Assembly: GCF_003852525.1 (NCBI RefSeq) | Contig: NZ_QAJL01000001.1 | Location: 1,079,133 to 1,143,132 of the forward strand | Reading direction: 5' to 3' | Origin: Pedobacter sp. KBW06 | Lineage (GTDB): Bacteria; Bacteroidota; Bacteroidia; Sphingobacteriales; Sphingobacteriaceae | DNA length: 64,000 nt | Shown: one piece after another, positions 38,083 through 45,747 of the stretch | How positions within the stretch are numbered: the stretch's first letter is position 1 | How the letters are laid out: every line of letters starts with the position of its first letter | Program-made: the position numbers and the translations under genes | The notes under the pieces: model-generated | Database searches by the model: none | Told to the model about the DNA's origin: nothing | The model's input: only the letters and a program-made list of their open reading frames with translations

Positions 38083-38099
38083 ATTATGTTATACATAAT
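38083..38099. promoter_or_regulatory. Candidate GntR operator, copy 1 (upstream of nan susC)
   Basis: ATTATGTTATACATAAT is a perfect 7-3-7 palindrome (ATTATGT, TAT, ACATAAT), 20 bp upstream of the SusC start codon. Its 13-nt core TGTTATACATAAT recurs at 38216-38228. FCD-type GntR regulators commonly bind short palindromes of this sort, so it is a likely operator for the flanking regulators, overlapping or just downstream of the nan promoter. Confidence 0.65.
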
Positions 38100-38211
38100 A
38101 GTACTAATATGAGGGTTATATTTATTGAATGCAAGAAATATTTAAAGAAAAAATCTCTTAATATTGATAAAACGCCTTAATTATACTATTTTAGGGTATT
38201 ATTCAATCACC

Positions 38212-38228
38212 TTATTGTTATACATAAT
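38212..38228. promoter_or_regulatory. Candidate GntR operator, copy 2 (abutting the regulator start)
   Basis: TTATTGTTATACATAAT shares the 13 nt TGTTATACATAAT with the copy at 38087-38099, in the same orientation and 129 bp apart. The left arm is less perfect. It ends 1 nt before ATG 38230 of the regulator gene. Binding here would block the regulator's own promoter or initiation, which fits autorepression, and two sites 129 bp apart would allow looping over the divergent promoter region. Confidence 0.65.
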
Positions 38229-38229
38229 A

Positions 38230-38931
38230 ATGAAAACCGAGACACATACGTTTAGCCAACTGGACACCAGCAGTTTGGTGGATAAGGTGGAAGCCAATCT
38301 TGTACAATTACTGGTCGATCAGAAGCTAAAAATTGGCGATGTGATCCCTACAGAAATCGAATTGTCCAAAAACCTGGGGGTAAGCCGGACAGTGACCAGG
38401 GAAGCCCTCCTGCGGTTAAGGATGCGGGGGCTGATTGAAACAAAAAAGAAAAAAGGCTCGGTGATCACCAGTCCGGACATTTTTGGCATCATCGGAAAGA
38501 CCATGGATCCACATTTACTGGACCAGGAAACTTTAAAGGAAATTTTCGAGCTCCGGCTTGTGTTGGAAATCGGAATGGCAGATTTCCTGTTTCAGAAAAT
38601 TACCGCAGCTCATATCCGGGAGCTGAAAGCGATTGTAAAAAATGAACCCGATACTTCCGAAGATTATGTGTTTCATATCGAACATGAAATTGCTTTTCAT
38701 GGGAAGCTTTATGAAATTACCGGTAACCAAACCCTTAAAAAGTTTCAGAAAATGCTCTTACCGGTATTTGACTATGTGCACAATAGTGGTCTGCTGAAGA
38801 AGCCGGCGACCATAAAGAAATTTGTTTCCCACAAAGGATTGATTGATATCCTGGAAAACGGATCCCCTGAACTGTTCAGGAATGGAATGAGAAACCACCT
38901 TGAAAATCATTTTCTAAGGATCTTCAGTTAG
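38230..38931 (+). CDS. GntR/FadR-type transcriptional regulator with FCD domain (second copy, nan regulator)
   Basis: A 233-residue regulator. I chose ATG 38230 (MKTETHTF); an upstream TTG at 38164 adds residues that look like noise. Winged helix-turn-helix at about 17-80 (IPTEIELSKNLGVSRTVTREALL), FCD domain at about 95-230 with conserved His residues (EHEIAFHGKLYE, SHKGLIDIL, RNHLENHF). It is divergent from the nan operon, with two repeats of a palindromic element between them. In the recognition helix it has Thr where the paralogue at 20245 has Val, otherwise the helix is the same. A sialic-acid-responsive repressor is the likely role, by analogy with NanR. Confidence 0.9.
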   Translation: MKTETHTFSQLDTSSLVDKVEANLVQLLVDQKLKIGDVIPTEIELSKNLGVSRTVTREALLRLRMRGLIETKKKKGSVITSPDIFGIIGKTMDPHLLDQETLKEIFELRLVLEIGMADFLFQKITAAHIRELKAIVKNEPDTSEDYVFHIEHEIAFHGKLYEITGNQTLKKFQKMLLPVFDYVHNSGLLKKPATIKKFVSHKGLIDILENGSPELFRNGMRNHLENHFLRIFS

Positions 38932-38954
38932 CATATCAGCTGGAAGGACAACAA

Positions 38955-39959
38955 TTAAAGTGGCAGAAAAATAGAGAAGGAAGTTCCGTTTTTTCCGTCA
39001 CTTTCCACCTGAATACTGCCATCATGCAGTTCTACAATTCTTTTGGTCAGATACATCCCTAAGCCCGTAGTAGGTTCACCTGCGGTTCCCGGTCTTTTGG
39101 CGCGGGTAAATTTATCAAAAATCTGTCCCTGAATATTTTCGGGAATACCGATCCCATTGTCCTTTACGACCAGTTTCAGCATATTGTCGGTAATGACCGT
39201 AGACAGCTCAATTTTCCCATGCTGATTGGTAAACTTAATGCTGTTGGAAATCAGGTTGTAAATTGCCCTTTTAAATTTGGGCCGGTCCATTTTAACCGAT
39301 TTGCCAAATTTCAGATTCGTTTGCAACACCAATTGCTTTTTTTCCAGTTCCGTAGAAAGACCAGCCGCACATTCTTCCACCAGTTCATCGAAATTCTCTA
39401 TCGAATAATTCACCATTTCTTCGAAAGTCTGCTCTGTCAGCAGGATATCCTCTATTATTTTCTGCGCAAAGTCACAGCTTTGGTTTAAATAATCCACCAG
39501 TTGTTTATTTTCAACCAGGATCAGGTTCTCCTGCAGCATATTCCCCAGCATTTTAATCGAAGCGATCGGACTCCTCAGGTCATGGGCCACCGACTGCAGC
39601 GAAAGCCGCTGACGGTTAAGGTTAGCATGCAGGTGATTGAGGATGTCATGCTGGGAAATGGTACCCAAAAAAACCTGCTGGTCATAGACCATCAAAACAT
39701 CATGCCCGCTCCCTTTCATCACATCCAGCACCTTACTGATCTTGTCTGCTTTATCTACAGTTGGTTTCGGACTTAAACAGTCCATAATGATCATGTGGTG
39801 TTTTCTGGCCAGGTCTACCGAGGTCAATACCCCAACAGGGATGTTTTCATCCAAGACAACAAGGCCATTTGCGATGGCCATATGCCCCCTTGCAATGTGC
39901 ACTCCCTGGTAACCATCAAGACTCGCATAATCATATCTAATGAGAGAAGCTATATTCAT
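38955..39959 (-). CDS. Soluble CBS-domain sensor histidine kinase
   Basis: A 334-residue kinase without membrane segments. The N-terminal about 115 residues form a pair of CBS-like motifs (IANGLVVLDENIPVGVLTSVDL, then VDKADKISKVLDVM and VFLGTISQHDIL). The HisKA domain has AHDLRSP with phospho-acceptor His 126. The ATPase domain has NLISNSIKF (N box), DNGIGIP (G1), and GLGMYLTKRIVELHDG (G2). CBS domains usually bind adenine nucleotides or polyphosphates, so the input may be energy or nucleotide state. It overlaps the upstream small gene by 4 bp (ATGA). No response regulator lies beside it. Confidence 0.87.
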   Translation of the reverse strand: MNIASLIRYDYASLDGYQGVHIARGHMAIANGLVVLDENIPVGVLTSVDLARKHHMIIMDCLSPKPTVDKADKISKVLDVMKGSGHDVLMVYDQQVFLGTISQHDILNHLHANLNRQRLSLQSVAHDLRSPIASIKMLGNMLQENLILVENKQLVDYLNQSCDFAQKIIEDILLTEQTFEEMVNYSIENFDELVEECAAGLSTELEKKQLVLQTNLKFGKSVKMDRPKFKRAIYNLISNSIKFTNQHGKIELSTVITDNMLKLVVKDNGIGIPENIQGQIFDKFTRAKRPGTAGEPTTGLGMYLTKRIVELHDGSIQVESDGKNGTSFSIFLPL

Positions 39960-40309
39960 AAATCCGAATCTTTAAAGACGATATCTTTCACTGAAATATT
40001 TACTTTGAAATTCACACTAATGAGCTCTCCTTCTGAGATAAAAGGGAACACATTATTTTGCAGAATCTGTATCACTTTTTCTTTTGAGATCTTAGCAAGG
40101 ATATTCCTATGGACAAAAATGGTTTCTATCATGCCATCATTGATGTCAATGATCTCGAAACCATTTGGCACGAGCAATTCAAATGATTTAGAAAGTCCTA
40201 TTTTCCCCTGTACCGAGTTTTTCGCAAGCACCAGAATATCCTGAAATGGCGGGAGCTTTATTTCCTCGAAACTTAAATTAATATTATAGGTCCTATCCAC
40301 TTCATTCAT
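39956..40309 (-). CDS. Small protein of unknown function, coupled to the CBS kinase
   Basis: A 117-residue protein that I do not recognise. It has no signal peptide or membrane segment and is mixed alpha/beta: an FQDILVLAKNSV helix, FELLVPNGFEIIDIND, a helix ISKEKVIQILQNNVFPF, and a C-terminal beta stretch ISVNFKVNISVKDIVF. The stop overlaps the kinase start by 4 bp, so translation is coupled and a shared role is likely, for example as an input or inhibitor subunit. A TATATTTG element lies on the minus strand at 40338-40345, about 29 nt upstream, but without a well-placed TTG. ATG 40305 is an alternative start. Confidence 0.6.
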   Translation of the reverse strand: MNEVDRTYNINLSFEEIKLPPFQDILVLAKNSVQGKIGLSKSFELLVPNGFEIIDINDGMIETIFVHRNILAKISKEKVIQILQNNVFPFISEGELISVNFKVNISVKDIVFKDSDL

Positions 40310-40555
40310 AAAACGATTTTTTAATTAATTATTGAATCAAATATACATTTATCTACCAAAAAACAGACACTTCGCGACCGACTGTCGCCTTTTCTTTTTC
40401 CTATTTCTTAATCATATTCCCGAACAGTTTCACATTCAAACCTTTATAAATCCGGGCAACATCCCCTTTTTATCCCTTCTGTTTTATGGAATTCGTAACC
40501 GATAGGTGTAGATTTATCCTCAGGCAAAACGCAGAATGTATGGGAAAGGTTTAGT

Positions 40556-41008
40556 TTATTTTTTATTTCGGAAAGCAAGAATCTCCGGAGCATTTGCTTC
40601 TGCCCAGCCAATGATTCCCGACAACTGCTGCATCAGGCTATGTCCCAGTGCAGTTAGTTCATAATCCACCCTTGGAGGGACCTCTGCATGAACCGTTCTT
40701 TTGATAAAGCCATCCCTTTCCAGATTTCTAAGCGTCACGGTCAGCATTCGGTGGGAAATGCCATCAATCTTTTGAATCAGCTCACTGAAGCGAAGTTTCC
40801 CGTAAGCACCCAGGGCATAGATGGACAAAATGCTCCACTTATCGCTGATCCTGGCAATGACATCCCTCACGGGGCAAATCTCATTGGCAGTGGTATTCGC
40901 ATTCTGAAAAATTTCCTGTAACTTTCTACTGTCCTTAAGCCCTTCATTCCCAGCAATAGTTACACTGGTGTTCTTAGGTAACGTCGCTGTACCTTCTTGT
41001 TTATCCAT
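40556..41008 (-). CDS. HxlR family transcriptional regulator
   Basis: A 150-residue winged-helix regulator. The HxlR core has CPVRDVIARISDKWSILSIYALG (with the usual Cys), LRFSELIQKIDGISHRMLTVTLRNLERDGFI and VDYELTALGHSL. About 40 residues precede the core, longer than usual for the family. HxlR members often sense electrophiles or redox change through the N-terminal Cys, here CPVRD near 45. It is divergent from an NmrA-type oxidoreductase gene, the standard partner arrangement, with a palindrome in the shared region. Confidence 0.9.
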   Translation of the reverse strand: MDKQEGTATLPKNTSVTIAGNEGLKDSRKLQEIFQNANTTANEICPVRDVIARISDKWSILSIYALGAYGKLRFSELIQKIDGISHRMLTVTLRNLERDGFIKRTVHAEVPPRVDYELTALGHSLMQQLSGIIGWAEANAPEILAFRNKK

Positions 41009-41029
41009 TGGTTACCTCTTATTATTGTA

Positions 41030-41042
41030 TTACTAAAAGTAA
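41030..41042. promoter_or_regulatory. Candidate HxlR operator
   Basis: TTACT-AAA-AGTAA is a perfect 5-3-5 palindrome in the 149-bp region between the divergent HxlR and NmrA genes, 21 bp upstream of the HxlR start. A GTTACC half-like element lies at 41011-41016. It is a reasonable binding site for the HxlR dimer; short length keeps confidence moderate. Confidence 0.45.
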
Positions 41043-41157
41043 CTATTGAAGCCGTCATGATCTTACAAATCACATAACAAAATGATTATCAGGATCATGT
41101 CCACTTCATAAGCTTTAGAAAACAAATATATTCCGATGAAAATAAAATACAGAAAAA

Positions 41158-42015
41158 ATGGCAAATAAAATTTTAGTAACAGGTGCTACAGGCGCAATTG
41201 GCAAAGCACTCATCAAAGACCTTCAGGCAAAAAACATCCCCTTTCTTGCAGCGACCAGGAATGTAGAAGAATCGAAGGCAAAGCTTGGCTTATCAGATGA
41301 ACTGGTTCATTTCTCTTTTGATGATCCGTCGACTTTTGAAGCGGCGACCGCCGGAGTAGATAAAGTTTTCCTGCTTGGCCCTGCAATGGTCCTGGAAATG
41401 GACCAGCTGATCAATCCTTTCCTTGATTTCCTGAAATCAAAAGGGATCTTAAGGGTAGTTTATTTATCTGCCTTAAAATCGGAAGAGATGGGTGAACGCG
41501 TGTCCTTTCATCTAAAAACAGAAGCCAGGCTGGCACAAGAAGGCTTTGATTATACCATTCTGAAGGCTTCATTCTTTGCACAGAACTTCAAAAATTACGA
41601 ATGGGAAAACATCACACAAAGAGGAATTACCTTTGCTACTGCCGGTGATGGTAAAGTAGGTTTTATCGACGTCGCAGACATCGCCGCTACGGCTGCAGCT
41701 GTACTGACTCAGGAAGGCCATAGCGGAAAAACCTATGAACTAACCGGTCCGGAGCCTTTAACTTATTTTGATGCAGCGGCAATCCTTACCGCGGCAACCG
41801 GTAAAACAGTGGTTTATCCTCAACCTAGTCCGGAACAATACATCGCTGTGCTTAAAGAAGCAGGTGCCCCTGATTTCGTGGCACATTATATGAATTCCGT
41901 ATACTCTGTGATTGCAAATCACCATGTCGGCTTTACGACCGATGATGTAGAAAAGGTAACCGGAAAGAAACCAAACACATTGAAATCAGTCATCAGCAAC
42001 GATTTCTCTCATTAG
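41158..42015 (+). CDS. NmrA/SDR family NAD(P)-binding oxidoreductase
   Basis: A 285-residue atypical short-chain dehydrogenase of the NmrA/QorB type. It begins MANKILVTGATGAIGKAL with the Rossmann GxxGxxG pattern, then a TRNVEESKAKLG segment after beta 2, VYLSALKSEEMGERVSFHLKTEARL and FIDVADIAATAAAVL. It probably binds NADPH; quinone reduction or redox sensing are the usual roles. Divergent from HxlR at 41008, which likely represses it until an electrophile or quinone is present. Followed by a terminator at 42064. Confidence 0.88.
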   Translation: MANKILVTGATGAIGKALIKDLQAKNIPFLAATRNVEESKAKLGLSDELVHFSFDDPSTFEAATAGVDKVFLLGPAMVLEMDQLINPFLDFLKSKGILRVVYLSALKSEEMGERVSFHLKTEARLAQEGFDYTILKASFFAQNFKNYEWENITQRGITFATAGDGKVGFIDVADIAATAAAVLTQEGHSGKTYELTGPEPLTYFDAAAILTAATGKTVVYPQPSPEQYIAVLKEAGAPDFVAHYMNSVYSVIANHHVGFTTDDVEKVTGKKPNTLKSVISNDFSH

Positions 42016-42063
42016 TTATTTCTACAGATATCCCCGTTTAAGTCTGAACAGGGAAACACCCTA

Positions 42064-42104
42064 CAAAAGTGCCCGGTTGAGCAAAGTCTCCCCGGGCGCT
42101 TTTG
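42064..42104 (+). terminator. Intrinsic terminator after the NmrA gene
   Basis: CAAAAGTGCCCGG (42064-42076) pairs with CCGGGCGCTTTTG (42092-42104), 13 bp with one G-U pair. TTTTTT follows at 42113-42118. It is 48 bp past the NmrA stop and insulates the kinase gene downstream. Confidence 0.8.
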
Positions 42105-42174
42105 CATTCTCCTTTTTTACCGGTGGAAAATTATAAAGGCGATTAGAATTCCATATCTTTAAGTAAATTTAACT

Positions 42175-45054
42175 ATCAAAACGCCGCTCCTCCACCTCGC
42201 CTTTTTATGTTGTTTTTGTATCCTTACAAAAGCACAGCCCTACTTTAAATTAAATGCACTCAGTACAAATGAAGGTTTGCCAAGTAATCATATTTACGAC
42301 ATTGTGGAAGACAATAAAGGTTTTCTATGGCTGGCAACGGACAATGGGGTTTCCCGTTTTGACGGCAGGTATTTTCAGAATTTCTCCGTCCGGGATGGCC
42401 TGCCATCGAATGATGTTTTACAGGTTCTGAAGTCTGCGGACGGGACCATTTGGGTAAATGCCTACAAACAAACTCCTGCTTATTTTGATGAGATCAACAA
42501 CAAGTTCATCAGTTATCAAGGCAGTCAGCAATTAATAGGGATGGCAAAATCCCTGCTCGGAATGACAGGGATGGCAGATGGTACGATCCGGTTTCATAAT
42601 GATTTGGGCATTGTATTCATAAAGAACAAACAGGTAACACAGCAGCGCATTAAAGATGAAGGCTTTTATGCCATCCGCGTTAACCATGAAACCGTCGATT
42701 TTACAGCTACAGAGGTTTTTCTAAAAAATAAAGGGCGTTGTACAAGGATCGGTTTTAGTCAGAAAGGCAAAGAAACAGCGCATACATTGATTCCCACAGG
42801 CCCGGGGATTATTCCGAGAACATTGGGGAATAACGACATCTACCTGTTTTCTGACGAGAATGTTTACAAGATTTCTGTTCAAAGTATCCAACCACTGGCG
42901 TATACCCTGGACTCCGTTACCAAACTGGGCCCGAATTACTGGCATAAGTTTTCAGGGCAGAACCTGAATGTGATCAACAATAAAGGAATTATCTTTATTA
43001 TGGATCGAAAAACACTGACTTTGCGCCATACCATTCCCAGCCGGTTTGCCGTAAATTGCGCTTATATCGATCGCCACAAAAACCTCTGGGTAGCCACGCT
43101 GGATCAGGGACTTTTATATTACAGTCAAAATGGAATCCGGAAAATCACGAGCAATCCCGACTTTGTAAACCCCAATTTTTTAAGTCTTGCAGTAAACGCA
43201 GATGGGGAGATCTTTGCCGGCAATTATTATGGTCAGGTTTTACAGGTAAAGAACGGGCTATACCTGAAACACGACATTGCCGTTAACACGCTTTTTCCCT
43301 GGCACAGAAAAATCATCAATATTGGAAAGGACATCGTCACCATCAGCGATGCAGGTTATAGCCTCAATTTCCGGAAGTATGTTAACGTATTGAATGTGAA
43401 AGGCGTTCGTGCTTCCTTAAAGACAGCCATTGCGCTCAACGATAGCCTCATTATTCTGGGCAGTACTGCCGGATTAATCGAATTAAACCTGCGCACAAAA
43501 AAAACCAGAGCACTAAACAGCACTTACGACAGGACCTTAAACCTTGTTAAAGCCGGCGAAAATGTGATTTATTACATTGGGTCGAAGGGTTTGTATAAGT
43601 ACCGTCATGACCTCAATGTCTCGGAATTCATTCCTTTTAAAGGTTTCTCTGAAAAAAAACTGACCTCTTTAACCTATGCTGCAGATGGTACTTTGTGGGC
43701 AAGTACAACCAGCGGCAGTCTCGTTATTTTTAAAGATGACCAGGAGATCGCCAGCATCAGTGAAGACATTGGCTTGCCCGGAAACATCACCAGAATGCTC
43801 GCTGCCGGAAACAAACTCTGGATAGGCAGTAAGAACGGAATCAGCATTCTGGAATATGCCGGAACTGCGCCGAACTTCCGGTACTCTTTAAAGAATTTAT
43901 CAAAAACCGATGGCCTGCCATCCAATATCGTCAATGACCTGGCCCTCCACCGGGATACATTATATGCAGCAACCGAAAATGGAATCGCCAAAATTCCGGC
44001 AAGTTATCGGAATCCCGGTTTCGAAGTGATTCCTGCACTAACGGGTGTCAAAATAAATCAGGTTAAAACTGCCATCAGCGATGATTATACGCTGGAAAGC
44101 CATCAAAACAACATTACGCTTCAGTTTGCGGGGATAGAACCCAGCGGGCATTTCAAGAACCTTCAATATGCCTTAAATGGTCCGCATCACTGGAACAAGA
44201 TGGAGGGAAATATCTTGAATATCCAGCTCAACAGCGGCGACAATGATTTATACGTCCGCGCAGTAGATGTCAACAATCACATCAGTAAGCAACAGCTGAA
44301 AATTCATTTCTACCTGAAGACCCCCTTTTATATGGCTAAATGGTTTTGGATATTGATGGTTTTTCTTGGCACAGGTCTGATCTTTTGGTGGCTCAACCTG
44401 AGAAAATTAAACCGTCAGAAGATCGCTTTCGAACAGCAATTTGCATTGGAGCAGCAGCGCAATAAGATTACGGCCGACCTGCATGACGATATCGGTGCAT
44501 CACTCAGCAGCTTACAGGTCAACAGTGCTGTAGCCAATCACCTCCTGAATAAAGATCCGAAACAGGCGAGAAAGATCCTGGAAAAGATCGAAGACCAAAG
44601 CAAGAACCTTGCAGACAAAATCGGGGATATCATCTGGAGTATGAAACCCGGGAAAGACGAATTTATGACCATGAGCAGCAGGATAAAGAACTTTGCCAAT
44701 GACATCTTAAGTGCAACCGAGATCGACTATAAGATTAAAATAGCGACAGAAATAGACAAAACCGTTCAGGACATCACCCTCCGGAAGAACATCGTCCTGA
44801 TTACCAAGGAAGCCATCAACAATGCGGCAAAATACAGCAAGGCCAGCCAGCTAAACATACGCATGGAAATGGCAGAGCAGCAGATTAAACTGAACATCAC
44901 GGATAATGGAATTGGATTTGATGCGGGTGCACACCAGGGAAATGGCTTAGCCAATATGCGAAAACGAACGGAGGAATTACATGGGCTTTTCCTGATCAGC
45001 TCTGAGCTGAATAAGGGCACCAGCATATCGGTCAGTATTCCCCTTGTCCCTTAA
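42175..45054 (+). CDS. Two-propeller sensor histidine kinase (HisKA_3), apparent ATC start
   Basis: An NarL-partner type kinase. Seven-bladed propeller repeats fill the periplasmic part (LPSNHIYDIVEDNKGFLWLATDNG, LGTIWVN-like WVNAYK, LWVATLDQGL, LWIGSKNGI), then a Y_Y_Y domain, a membrane helix (WFWILMVFLGTGLIFWWL), a HisKA_3 dimerisation helix with DLHDDIGASLSSLQ, and an ATPase domain (DNGIGFDAG). The frame is open from 42163 and encodes a clear signal peptide (LLHLAFLCCFCILTKAQ), but has no ATG, GTG or TTG before TTG 42277, which lies past the signal. ATC at 42175 sits exactly where ATG would give MKTPLLHLAFL. I therefore place the start there, 959 residues. The next gene is its response regulator. 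Confidence 0.85.
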   Translation: MKTPLLHLAFLCCFCILTKAQPYFKLNALSTNEGLPSNHIYDIVEDNKGFLWLATDNGVSRFDGRYFQNFSVRDGLPSNDVLQVLKSADGTIWVNAYKQTPAYFDEINNKFISYQGSQQLIGMAKSLLGMTGMADGTIRFHNDLGIVFIKNKQVTQQRIKDEGFYAIRVNHETVDFTATEVFLKNKGRCTRIGFSQKGKETAHTLIPTGPGIIPRTLGNNDIYLFSDENVYKISVQSIQPLAYTLDSVTKLGPNYWHKFSGQNLNVINNKGIIFIMDRKTLTLRHTIPSRFAVNCAYIDRHKNLWVATLDQGLLYYSQNGIRKITSNPDFVNPNFLSLAVNADGEIFAGNYYGQVLQVKNGLYLKHDIAVNTLFPWHRKIINIGKDIVTISDAGYSLNFRKYVNVLNVKGVRASLKTAIALNDSLIILGSTAGLIELNLRTKKTRALNSTYDRTLNLVKAGENVIYYIGSKGLYKYRHDLNVSEFIPFKGFSEKKLTSLTYAADGTLWASTTSGSLVIFKDDQEIASISEDIGLPGNITRMLAAGNKLWIGSKNGISILEYAGTAPNFRYSLKNLSKTDGLPSNIVNDLALHRDTLYAATENGIAKIPASYRNPGFEVIPALTGVKINQVKTAISDDYTLESHQNNITLQFAGIEPSGHFKNLQYALNGPHHWNKMEGNILNIQLNSGDNDLYVRAVDVNNHISKQQLKIHFYLKTPFYMAKWFWILMVFLGTGLIFWWLNLRKLNRQKIAFEQQFALEQQRNKITADLHDDIGASLSSLQVNSAVANHLLNKDPKQARKILEKIEDQSKNLADKIGDIIWSMKPGKDEFMTMSSRIKNFANDILSATEIDYKIKIATEIDKTVQDITLRKNIVLITKEAINNAAKYSKASQLNIRMEMAEQQIKLNITDNGIGFDAGAHQGNGLANMRKRTEELHGLFLISSELNKGTSISVSIPLVP

Positions 45055-45098
45055 ATTAATTACAGCTTAGTGCAGGATCTGCTTTGTATATTTGAATT

Positions 45099-45722
45099 AT
45101 GAGTATTCGCATTTTTATATACGATGATAATGCCGACAGACGAGATAGCCTCAGGGCTTTATTAAGTCTGAATGATCATTTTCTATATGTAGGTGAAGCA
45201 TTGAACTGCAAAAATGTGCTGGCAGATATAGAACAGTTTTATCCGGATGTGGTGCTCATGGACATCAATATGCCCGAGGTAGATGGCCTGGAGGGATTGA
45301 GGTTAATCAAGAGCAAGTATCCTGAGGTAAAGGTGTTGATGCAAACTGCCTATGATGACAATGAAAAAATCTTTACCAGTATAAAAAATGGTGCCAGCGG
45401 TTATATTTTAAAGAATGATAAGCCTCAGCGGATCTTACAGGCCATAGAAGAAGTAAATGAGGGTGGTGCTGCAATGAATCCCGCAATCGCACAAAGGGTG
45501 CTCGACTATTTTAAGCCTTCGGATAAAAAGTCTCCATTAAGTCCGAAGGAAAATGAGGTTTTGTGTTTACTGGCTGAAGGACTGAGTTATAAAATGGTTG
45601 CCGCAGAGCTTGGACTAAGTTTTCATACCATCAATACCCATACTAAACGTATTTACGAGAAGCTGCACATTTCATCCCTGGGTCAGGCGATTGCTTATTA
45701 TTATAAGAACCTTAAGTCTTAA
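45099..45722 (+). CDS. LuxR/NarL family response regulator
   Basis: A 207-residue response regulator. The receiver has the acidic pair (YDDN), phospho-acceptor Asp 55 in VVLMDINMPEVDG, and Lys in LKNDKP. The C-terminal LuxR helix-turn-helix runs from about 140 (LSPKENEVLCLLAEGLSYKMVAAELGLSFHTINTHTKRIYEKL, cited in parts). It starts 44 bp after the kinase stop, so the two form a system with unknown targets. A TATATTTG at 45087-45094 sits 4 nt before the ATG; if used it would give a leaderless transcript, but no good -33 TTG is present. Confidence 0.93.
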   Translation: MSIRIFIYDDNADRRDSLRALLSLNDHFLYVGEALNCKNVLADIEQFYPDVVLMDINMPEVDGLEGLRLIKSKYPEVKVLMQTAYDDNEKIFTSIKNGASGYILKNDKPQRILQAIEEVNEGGAAMNPAIAQRVLDYFKPSDKKSPLSPKENEVLCLLAEGLSYKMVAAELGLSFHTINTHTKRIYEKLHISSLGQAIAYYYKNLKS

Positions 45723-45747
45723 CCGCTTTCCGGCCGGGCACCTATAT

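Noticed and set aside
38164..38229. A longer N-terminus for the second GntR regulator starting at TTG 38164
   Set aside because: The extra 22 residues are absent from the paralogue, cover the operator-like repeat, and ATG 38230 gives a normal start.
40374..40400. GCGAC/GTCGC hairpin followed by a T-rich run as a plus-strand terminator
   Set aside because: No plus-strand gene ends here; both neighbours are on the minus strand, and the stem is only 5 bp.
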